Below are positions 8,604-16,321 of a stretch of DNA of 64,000 nucleotides, in pieces. This stretch comes from Streptomyces sp. NBC_01497 (GTDB lineage: Bacteria; Actinomycetota; Actinomycetes; Streptomycetales; Streptomycetaceae): assembly GCF_036250695.1 (NCBI RefSeq), contig NZ_CP109427.1, positions 7,006,001 through 7,070,000 of the forward strand, given 5' to 3'. Under the pieces are notes generated by a model that worked only from the letters and a program-made list of their open reading frames with translations, was not told the DNA's origin and did not search any database. How positions within the stretch are numbered: the first letter of the stretch is position 1; each line of letters starts with the position of its first letter. The position numbers and the translations under genes are program-made.

Positions 8604-8953
8604 AAACCACGGCACAGCCGGGCGATCGTGCCCAGACCGAGGCCCAGCGTGGCGGTGGTTGAACGGCCGTCGCGCATCGAGGCCGTCCCATCCGCCACGC
8701 CTGGCCCGCTGTCCGTGACCAGGAACTCGACCCCCGCTTGCTGTGCGGTGCGCACCACCCGCAGCACGACAGCTCCCGCGACGGCGTGCTTGGCCAGGCT
8801 GGCGGCGGCTTCGGACACCGCCAGGGCGACCTCGCCGGCCCGGCGCTCGCTCAGCCCGATCCGTTCGGCCAGCCGGACGGCTGCCCCTCGGGAACCGATG
8901 AGGTCGTCGCGGAACCACGCCACGTCCTCGCATTCCGGCAGCACCACACTCAT
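8604..8953 (-). pseudogene. RsbT-like anti-sigma/switch ATPase, C-terminally truncated (copy 1)
   Basis: Reading leftwards from ATG 8,953, the protein starts MSVVLPECEDVAWFRDDLIG. It has the N-box region (EVALAVSEAAASLAKHA, where the usual asparagine position reads S), then FLVTDSGPGVADG (G1) and RDGRSTTATLGLGLGTIARL (G2). This is the single-domain HATPase of RsbT/RsbW-type partner-switching proteins. The frame then runs into DNA antisense to the small charged gene, and the usual final strand (DTFDxxSxxGHGTVLxARF in the sister copy at 20 kb) is missing. The break is at the exact 3' end of that gene, so a rearrangement cut it. Some activity cannot be excluded, but the domain is incomplete. Confidence 0.65.
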
Positions 8954-9918
8954 GGCATCCGCCCGCCACCGCGTGCCCCAACCGCGGGCCGCTGCACACC
9001 GGTACGGCCGTAGTCCATCGACAACCCCCGAAGGAGACGGTTCACCGGAAGAGATCACCGCCGGTACCGCTGCCAGCAGTCCGCCCCCGAAACGACACCC
9101 TGATCGTCTGCGGCCGAACCTGACCAGCCACCTGGGACGAGTGGGATCAGGACGGTCCCGCCGACTGCAGGCGGCGTGACCCGCAGCAGGCTGCCTCCGT
9201 CCTGGCCAACACAAAATCTGTGTCGGCTGGAGTAGACATTGGGGGGTGGGCGTGGTTATGGTTTCTCTCGTAGCCGAGATCGAGCGAGGGCCCGGCAGAG
9301 ATGAACTGGCGGGCAGTTGTGCAGCAGTTGCAGTACGCAGGACGGTGCGGTGGTGGAGTTTCGAAGCCAGGGTTGTCGCAGGACGGCGACGGGACTGACG
9401 ACCGCACCGGGTGGCCCGCGGTGATCAGGGGCCGCCGCCAGTAGCAGTGCGGTTCAGCAGTACCCAGCAGTGAAGTCACAGAGTAGCACCTTGGTGAAGG
9501 CGTCGGCTGCGGGCGCGCGCACCGGGAGGTTCGGCAGTGGGGTTCCAAGCCAGGGCAGATGCAGGACGGGCGACGGGGCTGGCTGTCGAAGAGTGGCGCT
9601 GTCACAGGTCACCGAGCAGTACGCATCACCAGCAGTATCGGCAGTAGGTACGTGATCGCTGAGGGAAGAACGGAGGAGTTGAGCGCCATCAGGATCGCCC
9701 GGGCGGAGTCCCAGAGCCCGGGTACCGCAGGACATCGATAGTGAGGTGGTCTCCGGTCAAGCAACCGCGATCCCCGCATGCCCCGTCCTCTCCCGGACGG
9801 TCGTGCGGATACAGAGGGCCGGCGCAGTATGAGGGCCGGCGGATGGTGTAGCAGTTCCTTCGGGGCCCTGGTGCCAATGGCACCAGGGCCCCTCCGCATG
9901 TTCCACGAGAGAGGTGCG
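8954..9918. other. Long non-coding leader-like region before the MerR stub
   Basis: No convincing gene on either strand over 965 bases. The stretch 9,230-9,760 contains many CAGCAGT/GCAGTA-type short repeats and two related blocks. At 9,361-9,400 the block reads CGAAGCCAGGG...GCAGGACGGCGACGGGACTG. At 9,543-9,582 it reads CCAAGCCAGGG...GCAGGACGGGCGACGGGGCTG. A perfect hairpin (9,862-9,892) and a ribosome site follow, just ahead of a MerR-type start at 9,919. This looks like a long structured 5' leader or an RNA gene; that is inference. Confidence 0.4.
9862..9892 (+). promoter_or_regulatory. Perfect 14-bp hairpin 27 bases before the MerR start
   Basis: GGGGCCCTGGTGCC (9,862-9,875) and GGCACCAGGGCCCC (9,879-9,892) pair exactly around a 3-base AAT loop. 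A pyrimidine-containing stretch and then the ribosome site GAGAGAGG follow. It could be a terminator of the upstream transcript or an attenuator for the gene at 9,919. Confidence 0.7.
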
Positions 9919-10077
9919 ATGGCAGCAGAGGTCTCCTACGGTCGTCTCGATGACGACGACTATCCCGCCTACACGATGGGCCGGGCCGCGGAAATACTCC
10001 ACACCACCCCCGCTTTCCTGCGCGCCGTCGGCGCGGCCCGCCTCATCACACCCCTGCCATCCCAGGGCGGATACTGA
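9919..10077 (+). pseudogene. MerR-family regulator, N-terminal stub
   Basis: ATG 9,919 has GAGAGAGG 6 bases upstream and gives 52 residues. YPAYTMGRAAEILHTTPAFLRAVGAARLITPL is the first helix-turn-helix and wing of a MerR-type regulator (canonical YTxGxxAxxLGxxxxxLRxxExxGLIxP). The usual next residues (EGGHRRYS) are cut to QGGY and a TGA. No continuation was found in the other frames, so the rest of the DNA-binding domain and the dimerisation helix are lost. With only half a winged helix it should not act as a normal regulator. Confidence 0.7.
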
Positions 10078-10148
10078 GCTTCGGGGCCTGGGGGGCCTTA
10101 TGTGCAATATGGCAGTTTCTGGGTTTTATCGAGCAATGAGGAGTCGCA

Positions 10149-11459
10149 ATGAGCGCAGCAGGGCCGGAGGGCCGGCGGGCCTCTCGTCCTGCCGGGGGCG
10201 AGGGCCGACGGGACAGCGCGATGGCGCTGGCGGAGACCTTGGAGGCTGCGGAGGCCGCCGCTCCCGTGGAGTCGCTGGACGTGGTCGCGCGCATGCTCAA
10301 GGACCACCTCGGGGCCGTGTCGGTGTCGTTCCTGATCACCGACTTCACCGGCAGCTCAGTCGTCCGGTTGGGGGCTGCGGGCAGTGTCGAGACCGGTGAG
10401 CCGGCCCGGCGTATCTCACTGCGGGGCACCCTGTACGACGATGTCATCCGCACCCAGCGCCCGAGCGTGGAGGACGGGGGCGGGGGCGCGTTGGTGCGGG
10501 TCGTTGCTCCCGTGACCAACCGCGGCGACGCGATCGGGCTCCTCGAACTGTTCCTGCCTGAGGCTCCGGAGCCGGAGGAGATGCGAGAGATCGGCGAGGC
10601 CGCGCACGCGCTGGCGTACATCGTCATCGCCAACCGGTCCTTCACCGACCTCTACCAGTGGGGCCGGCGCACCATTCCGCTGAGTCTTGCCGCGGAGATC
10701 CAGCACCGGCTGCTCCCGGCGTCGCTGGCGTGCGAAGCGGCACAGTTCGCGGTTGCCGGGGCTCTGGAGCCCGCCGATCACGTGGGGGGTGACACCTTCG
10801 ACTACGTGATCGACCGGGACACCGTCCAGCTCTCCGTCACCGACGCCATGGGCCACGACGTCAACGCCGCACTGCTGGCCACCCTCCTGGTGAGCGCCCT
10901 GCGAAGGGCGCGGCGGGCGGGTGCCGGCCTCAAGGAACAGGCGCGCCAGGCCGACCAGGCGCTGCGTGAGCGCGGTCGGCAGGAATACGTCACCGGTCAG
11001 CTGCTGCGTATCAGCCTGGTCGACGGCAGGGCCGAGTTCGTCAACGCGGGGCATCCCTGGCCACTGCGGATGCGGGAGGGACAGGTGCGGGAGATCACTC
11101 CTGAGGTCGATATGCCGTTCGGCTTCGACGTCCCTCACACCTACCGGGTCCAGGCCCTGGATCTGCGTCCGGGTGACCGGCTGGTGATGCTGACCGACGG
11201 CATGCTGGAGCGCAACGCGAACAGCCTCGACCTGTCGGAACTGATCGTCCGCACGCGTGCGCTGCACCCCCGCGAGGCCGCCCGCGCCCTCATCGCGGCA
11301 GTCGTCGACGTCAACCGCGGTCATCTGCAGGACGACGCGACCGTCATGTGCCTGGACTGGCACGGCGTCGGCTACTCCCAGCGTGACGCCGCTACCGGCG
11401 CTGACCTTTCCGACACCTCACGACCGTCAAGGACGATGTGGACCACTCCCGGACGATGA
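10149..11459 (+). CDS. SpoIIE/PP2C-type serine phosphatase with N-terminal GAF-like domain (copy 1)
   Basis: A 436-residue protein with GAGGAG 5 bases before ATG. Residues ~35-165 form a GAF-like sensory domain without obvious metal or haem ligands. LSLAAEIQHRLLP (~180) is the linker helix common to RsbU/SpoIIE phosphatases. The PP2C domain has GGDTFDY, TDAMGHD, FVNAGHPWPL, MLTDGMLERN and DDATVMCLDWHG, so the metal-binding aspartates are all present. Family members dephosphorylate STAS anti-anti-sigma proteins and switch on stress sigma factors. The broken RsbT-like ATPase at 8.6 kb and the STAS protein at 30.2 kb are the nearest possible partners, but neither is in an operon with it. A close paralog lies at 21,472-22,665. 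Confidence 0.88.
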   Translation: MSAAGPEGRRASRPAGGEGRRDSAMALAETLEAAEAAAPVESLDVVARMLKDHLGAVSVSFLITDFTGSSVVRLGAAGSVETGEPARRISLRGTLYDDVIRTQRPSVEDGGGGALVRVVAPVTNRGDAIGLLELFLPEAPEPEEMREIGEAAHALAYIVIANRSFTDLYQWGRRTIPLSLAAEIQHRLLPASLACEAAQFAVAGALEPADHVGGDTFDYVIDRDTVQLSVTDAMGHDVNAALLATLLVSALRRARRAGAGLKEQARQADQALRERGRQEYVTGQLLRISLVDGRAEFVNAGHPWPLRMREGQVREITPEVDMPFGFDVPHTYRVQALDLRPGDRLVMLTDGMLERNANSLDLSELIVRTRALHPREAARALIAAVVDVNRGHLQDDATVMCLDWHGVGYSQRDAATGADLSDTSRPSRTMWTTPGR

Positions 11460-12006
11460 CTCGGGGCGTGTGGGGGGAGAGCCAGTAGCAAGGTGTCTTC
11501 TGGTGAAGCCGCCGTTGGGAGTCTGCGCGGTGGCCACGTCGTCAGGGTGTGGGCACGGTGCTCGACGTGACTGGGAATGGTCGGGTGGAGCGGCGCCCCG
11601 CGACGGCGCGGCGAGGGTGAGTGTCGAGCGGGCGCCCTCGCCCCTCAGGCAGGTACGCCCCGTTGTCGAGGGAGTTCTTCTCCAGATCGCGGATGCGGCT
11701 CCATCCGTTCGCGACAAGCGAGCGGGGTGTCGTACGACGTAGTCGTGCCGCCAGGCATTCCGGGTGGGGGTGGGACATGCGGATCCCTACGCCCGTTCCT
11801 CCGAACCGCGTACGGGGGGCCGGCTCGTCGAGCCGGTAGTCACTCATTCGCCATGTACCCCCCCACGTACGAGGGGTCGAGTGGTGTGTCTCGGGGACAC
11901 GCTGTCGGCCTGGCGGTGAAGCTGTCCGCGCGTGATGCGGACCTCGGCGCGCCAGTTGGCCCTGCACGGGGGCTCCACGCACTGTCTCGAGCGAGGAGAA
12001 CCGACT
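11460..12006. other. No recognisable gene
   Basis: Open frames are present in several registers, but none has a start with a ribosome site or a known motif. Two C-rich stretches (near 11,850 and 11,880) and short repeats of GGGCGTGTGGGG type are the only visible structure. The region ends with GAGGAG at 11,993-11,998, which serves the GTG at 12,007. Confidence 0.4.
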
Positions 12007-12445
12007 GTGAGCTTCAATCCTCTGGAGCACGGGGCATTCCCCTGGACCGGCAGCTGTGCAACTGGCGTGAGCTGAACGTGGAGCCGATCGATCCGGATCA
12101 CTGTGATCCGTACACGCGCTGCCGGGTCATCACGATGAACGGCATCGAGATCGAGGCGATCCTCTTCGGCCACCAGTTCGCCCGGCACTGTCCGGACCTG
12201 GAGGTCAAGCGTCAGCTGGCGCGCACTCGGTACATCGAGGCGCAGCAGCAAAAGGCGGTGAACTGGCTGCTGCCTGGCGTGTCGTCGGTGCTGGAGACGA
12301 CCATCGCCTACAAGCAGGTCGCCGTCGATCGCAGCGCCGACACAGCGAACCCGGCCGCCATGGCCAGGGCGATCAAAGCCGCCGCAGCGACGGCGCCCAC
12401 CCGCCCGCATCCCGGCGTGGAATCCGGCGCCGCCAATGCGGCGGC
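12007..12445 (+). pseudogene. Conserved Streptomyces protein, frameshifted and 3'-truncated
   Basis: GAGGAG at 11,993-11,998 precedes GTG 12,007, which reads MSFNPLEHGAFPWTGSC. A one-base frame change near 12,055 is then needed to reach NWRELNVEPIDPDHCDPYTR. The text continues with RVITMNGIEIEAILFGHQFA and QQQKAVNWLLPGVSSVLETT, then breaks down after IAYKQVAVD into unrelated alanine-rich coding. Two breaks plus a lost C-terminus make it a pseudogene. I believe related full-length Streptomyces proteins carry a ferritin-like helical domain (ETTIAYxQVAVDL), but that is memory, not something shown here. It stops one base short of the convergent SDR gene. Confidence 0.55.
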
Positions 12446-12446
12446 G

Positions 12447-13193
12447 TCACAACTGGGTCTGGCCGCCGTTGACCTCGTAGACGGAGCCGGTGACGAAGGA
12501 GGCCTCCTCTGACAGCAGGAAGGCAGCCACGGTGGCGACCTCGTCCACGGTGCCGGGTCGCCTCATCGCGGTCTTGTCGGCGATGACCTTGCGGACTTCC
12601 AGAGGCAGGCCCTGCGCCGACGGTCCGTCGATCGGGCCGGGTGCGATCGCGTTGATCCGGATGCCGCGTTCGGCGTACTCGACGGCGGCACTGCGGGTCA
12701 GACCGATGATCCCGTGCTTGGAGGCCGCGTAGGCGGGGCGTCCAGCGTGTGCCATCAAGCCTGCTGTGGAGGCCATGTTGAGGATGGCGCCGCCGCCGTG
12801 GCCGACGAGGTGGGCCAGCTCGGCCTTCATGCAGAAGAAGGTGCCGGTCAGATTGATCCCGATAACATCGAGCCAGTCCTGCGGGTCGACCTCGTGTGTG
12901 TCGGCCGGCGTGGGGGTCACGCCGGCGTTGTTGAGGGCGAAGTCCAGATGGCCGTAGGCACGCGCCGCGAACGCGACGAGTTCCTGCGCCGCCTCGAAGG
13001 TGGCGATGTCGGCTGTGAAGGCGACGGCCCGCCCTCCCTCCGCGGCGATGTCCTTGGTAACTCGTTCGGCGCTGACGGTGTCACGGTCCGCGACGACGAT
13101 CTTTGCACCCTCGCGGGCGAGCCGCTTGGCGCTGGCCTCGCCCAGGCCGGATCCGGCACCGGTGACGATTCCGGCCTTGCCGTTGACGGACAT
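12447..13193 (-). CDS. SDR-family oxidoreductase
   Basis: A complete 248-residue classical short-chain dehydrogenase. The NAD(P) motif TGAGSGLG is at residues 11-18, ADRD after strand 2 suggests NAD preference, and NNAG is in the middle. The catalytic serine is in NMASTAGL and the Tyr/Lys in YAASK. It ends with VTGSVYEVNGGQTQL. It lies 32 bases behind the VOC gene on the same strand and is likely co-transcribed. The pair diverges from a TetR-type regulator. The substrate is not deducible from the sequence; glucose 1-dehydrogenase or 3-oxoacyl reductase annotations would be guesses. Confidence 0.85.
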   Translation of the reverse strand: MSVNGKAGIVTGAGSGLGEASAKRLAREGAKIVVADRDTVSAERVTKDIAAEGGRAVAFTADIATFEAAQELVAFAARAYGHLDFALNNAGVTPTPADTHEVDPQDWLDVIGINLTGTFFCMKAELAHLVGHGGGAILNMASTAGLMAHAGRPAYAASKHGIIGLTRSAAVEYAERGIRINAIAPGPIDGPSAQGLPLEVRKVIADKTAMRRPGTVDEVATVAAFLLSEEASFVTGSVYEVNGGQTQL

Positions 13194-13225
13194 GGTGCTC
13201 CTTCGTTGTGATGGGCGTCGGGCAG

Positions 13226-13984
13226 TCAGTGGCTGGGGGCAAGAACGGTGAGCAGTGCTCCGACGGAGTCGCTGAGGACCGCGATGACACCGTGCTCGGT
13301 CGCGGTGGCCGGCATCAGCATCGTGGCGCCGAGCCGGACTGCGGCGTCGGTCGTCTGCGCGGCGTCGGCCACGGTGAAGTACACGTCCCAGTACGGTGGC
13401 AGCTCGGAGGGCATGGCCGGTGGCCGAGGCAGCAGCACCGCCACCATCCGGCCGCCCAGCTGCCAGTCCCGGCGGTTCAGGGGGCCGTATGGCTCACCGA
13501 GCGTCCAGCCGAAAACCTGACGGTAGAACGCCGAGGACGCACCAGTGTCGTCGGTGATCAGCTCGCCGCCGTGGAAGGCTCCGGGCTCACCGCTGACACC
13601 GAAGCCGTGGTGCTCATCGCCCTCCCACAGCCCGAACGGGGTCCCGGCGTGGTCGGCCACCACGGCCGAGCGCCCAGCTGTGCCCAGCGATCGGGGTCCC
13701 TTCACCACCCTTCCGCCGGTTGCGGCGATCTTCTCGACGGTCTTTGCAAGGTCCGTCACGTTGATGAACGTGGTCCAGGAGCCGCGTTGCGTACCGGGCG
13801 TCGCGGTGACGGCGGCGGCCGGGCGCCCACCCAACTCCGCCATCTGCGAATGGGGTTGGCTGCCGAACCCGTCGGCGAAGGTCCAGCCGAACAGCTGCCC
13901 GTAGAAACGCTTGCTCTTCTCGGCGTCGGGCGTACGCAGCTCCACCCACGCCGGGGCGCCGTCCTCATGGAAGTCGATATCCAC
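13226..13984 (-). CDS. Two-domain VOC (glyoxalase/bleomycin-resistance fold) protein
   Basis: This 252-residue protein has two VOC repeats. The first opens GAPAWVELRTPDAEKSKRFYGQLFGWTF (about residues 8-35) and the second GELITDDTGASSAFYRQVFGWTL (~135-160). The second repeat ends with GATMLMPATATEHGVIAVLSD. GTG 13,984 is chosen because GAGAGGAGAAGG lies just upstream; earlier ATG codons are behind that site. VOC proteins bind metals for isomerisation, dioxygenation or antibiotic sequestration; this hydroxylase-like double form is common in Streptomyces and mostly uncharacterised. It is the first gene of a unit with the SDR gene and faces a TetR regulator. Confidence 0.85.
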   Translation of the reverse strand: MDIDFHEDGAPAWVELRTPDAEKSKRFYGQLFGWTFADGFGSQPHSQMAELGGRPAAAVTATPGTQRGSWTTFINVTDLAKTVEKIAATGGRVVKGPRSLGTAGRSAVVADHAGTPFGLWEGDEHHGFGVSGEPGAFHGGELITDDTGASSAFYRQVFGWTLGEPYGPLNRRDWQLGGRMVAVLLPRPPAMPSELPPYWDVYFTVADAAQTTDAAVRLGATMLMPATATEHGVIAVLSDSVGALLTVLAPSH

Positions 13985-14002
13985 TGCCTTCTCCTCTCGT
14001 TG

Positions 14003-14021
14003 CATGTCAACCATAGACATG
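14003..14021. promoter_or_regulatory. Inverted repeat in the VOC/TetR divergent gap
   Basis: CATGTC (14,003-14,008) and GACATG (14,016-14,021) are perfect 6-bp arms around AACCATA. It lies 18 bases upstream of the VOC start and 144 bases before the TetR start. Position and symmetry fit a TetR operator controlling the VOC-SDR unit, but no binding data exist. Confidence 0.45.
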
Positions 14022-14164
14022 GATGGCATCAAGTGACAAGTTCATCATTGAGTGACGGATGTAGCGGTCGCTGCGACATGCTCTGCGTGCCGAACGGAGT
14101 GCGACCAGGGGGAGGGGCAACGGGATGGCAGCAACTGACAAATATGGCACGCTATGATGCGGTG

Positions 14165-14767
14165 ATGGGGACTCTGGCAGCGAAGACGGAAGCCGGTGGG
14201 ATGCGCGATGTGGCCCGGCGGGCAGTGCGCGCCGAGATCGCGGCCAAGGCGATGGAGCTGTTCCTGGACCAAGGGTTCGAGGAGACGACCGTCAACCAGG
14301 TCGCGGCCGCGGTCGGAATGTCCAGCCGGAGCCTGTTCCGCTATTTCGACACCAAGGAAGACATGGCGATGGGCGGGCTCGTCGAACTCGGACACGACGT
14401 TGCCACGGCACTGCAAGACCGACCGGCCGACGAGGGGCCCTGGGCCGCTCTGCGGCACGCGCTGGAAGTGTGCGTCGAGTCGCTTGAAGACGACGAAGGC
14501 GGCCTGCGCCGGGCGAAGATGCTCGCCGGCACCCCCTCGTTGCGCACCGCCATGCTCGACAAGCAGACGCGCTGGCAGCAGATGCTCGTTCCGCATGTCG
14601 AGCAACGCCTACAAGCCTCGGGGCGACCGCAGGCCCTGCAGGCTCGCGCTCTGGTCTCTGCAGCTTTGGGCTGCCTGGACGTCGCGGCGACGGTGTGGAC
14701 CGAGGTCGAGGGCGGGCGGCCGTTGACGAAACTCGTCGACGACGCGTTCGCCGCCGTACGTTCGTAG
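14165..14767 (+). CDS. TetR-family regulator
   Basis: A 200-residue protein. The N-terminal helix-turn-helix spans about residues 18-65, with RAEIAAKAMELFLDQGFEET, TVNQVAAAVGMSSRSLFRYF and DTKEDMAMGGL. The C-terminal helical ligand domain is of the AcrR/mycofactocin-regulator size. ATG 14,165 is chosen because TATGAT at 14,153-14,158 looks like a -10 element and would give a leaderless message. ATG 14,144 in the same frame would add seven residues. It is divergent from the VOC-SDR unit and probably represses it and itself. Confidence 0.8.
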   Translation: MGTLAAKTEAGGMRDVARRAVRAEIAAKAMELFLDQGFEETTVNQVAAAVGMSSRSLFRYFDTKEDMAMGGLVELGHDVATALQDRPADEGPWAALRHALEVCVESLEDDEGGLRRAKMLAGTPSLRTAMLDKQTRWQQMLVPHVEQRLQASGRPQALQARALVSAALGCLDVAATVWTEVEGGRPLTKLVDDAFAAVRS

Positions 14768-14836
14768 GCCCGGCCGTTCGCGGGACTCGATGCCTTCGCG
14801 TGCGATGCGGACTCCGATGCGCTTGCCCCATATTGC

Positions 14837-15958
14837 CTAGTCACCGTGGTCGTCCTGCAGCGTGCGGCGACGTTCCTGTTCGCGCTTGGAGTACGCGGCT
14901 GCCCGGATCGCCTCGTTGCTCTCCAAGCCCGATCCCAGTGCGCCGCCCACCGTGGCCACCGAAGCGACGAACCAGGACAGCGTCCAGTACTCCGTGGCGT
15001 GAAGCGGGTTTCGCGTCGTGGAGGCGAATACCCGGTCGTTGAGGATGAACAGCGCCCACACCAGGTTGATGGCCAGCAGACCCGCGTAGCAGACGAGCAC
15101 CCCGATACCCACGGTCACGACGGTTGAGGCGTTGTAGAGAGCCGCCCTCTTCCTCGCCTGAGGCGAGACCTCCGCTGTTCGATGCCACAGGTTCGCGTCC
15201 ACGATCAGCCAGCCGATCATGAGCCCGACAGAACCGACCATGGCGATCACGAGGCGTGGCGTGCTCAGGGACGCGGCCAGGTTCCAGACGGTGGCGTTCA
15301 CGGTGGCGATGGCTCCTGTGGCGAGTGCTGCCGCCAGGGCCTTGGACAGACCTGGCACCAGCCGCCACGGCCGGTTGGCGCGGACCATACCGACGAGCAC
15401 TCTGAGGTAACCGCGCGGCCCGCTGGCGACGTAGCGCAGATCGGCGGTCTCCTCCTCATCGACCGGGCCCGGATGGATGGGTGCGAGACGACCGACGAAG
15501 GACCCCAGCGGTGGCTGACCTCGCGAAGCTCCCTCAGCCCCGGTGGCCCGCGGGCCTGCCAAGCTGAGCACGGCTTCTTCCACGGCCCGCCGGGCCTTTC
15601 TCTGCAGCCGCCAGCCCCCCAGCGACGGAAGGGACAGTAGCGCCACGCCGTGTTCGTGACTCAGATCCACAACGAGCTTGCGCCTGTGTGAGTGCAGCGG
15701 AAGGTCGGTGAGGGCCACGACGATGTCCCAGTTCTCCGCACTTCTGCGGTCCACGACCCGGCGCATCAAGGTGGGCGGGTCCTCGGTCCCTGAGGTGAAG
15801 GGCTCGCTGACCACCTCGACGTCGAACCGTCGCCTCTGGCCTGACTTGTCGGCGAGCCGATCAGGAAGGATCCGGGCCATGCGCTGTGCGATCTCTGTCG
15901 GCGCGTCCGGGTCCGCGAGGAGAGCCACGACCGTAACGCCCTGCGACGACACCGGCAT
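14837..15958 (-). CDS. Conserved membrane protein with soluble N-terminal Rossmann-like domain
   Basis: A 373-residue protein of unknown function. The first ~185 residues are soluble: VTVVALLADPDAPTEIAQRM, a DIVVALTDLPLH strand and SHEHGVALLSLPSLG. After a linker come about four hydrophobic helices (ALAAALATGAIATVNATVWN, LVIAMVGSVGLMIGWLIVD, VVTVGIGVLVCYAGLLAI, YWTLSWFVASVATVGGAL). The tail is basic (SKREQERRRTLQDDHGD). The start is uncertain: ATG 15,958 fits the folded part but has no strong ribosome site, and the frame stays open upstream. It diverges from the UvrA-like gene across a 363-base gap. Confidence 0.65.
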   Translation of the reverse strand: MPVSSQGVTVVALLADPDAPTEIAQRMARILPDRLADKSGQRRRFDVEVVSEPFTSGTEDPPTLMRRVVDRRSAENWDIVVALTDLPLHSHRRKLVVDLSHEHGVALLSLPSLGGWRLQRKARRAVEEAVLSLAGPRATGAEGASRGQPPLGSFVGRLAPIHPGPVDEEETADLRYVASGPRGYLRVLVGMVRANRPWRLVPGLSKALAAALATGAIATVNATVWNLAASLSTPRLVIAMVGSVGLMIGWLIVDANLWHRTAEVSPQARKRAALYNASTVVTVGIGVLVCYAGLLAINLVWALFILNDRVFASTTRNPLHATEYWTLSWFVASVATVGGALGSGLESNEAIRAAAYSKREQERRRTLQDDHGD

Positions 15959-16321
15959 GGCAGGACTCTTCTCGTCGGCTGCCCCCGCGATCGCAAGTGC
16001 CCACAGGATGCCCCCGGGGTGGCGCCTGCGCCACGCGACACGCTGGCTCCCGCCGGCGGGTACAGGCCGTACGGCCAGATCTCCTCGGTCTCCACCAAGG
16101 GCCTGTAAGGGCCTGCTCTCACCACCAGGGTCACGATCGCGGGGGTCACCGCGAACACCCGCTCCCGCCTGCACCGCGTGCCGCGCCACCGGCCACCCGG
16201 TCGGTGTGTCCAACCCGGAAGGTCGGATCGATCGTGCTCACTGCACGTTGCGCACGTGTGAGCGAGGCCCGGTGACGGCGCCCGTCGCGCGGTTCCCGGC
16301 GCGATCAGGTAATCAGGAACG
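15959..16321. other. Divergent gap between the membrane protein and the UvrA-like gene
   Basis: There is no separate gene. A short direct repeat AAGGGCCTG occurs twice near 16,100-16,112. The minus-strand frame of the membrane protein stays open here but its composition does not look like protein. Promoters for both neighbours must lie in this gap; no clear consensus was found. Confidence 0.35.
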
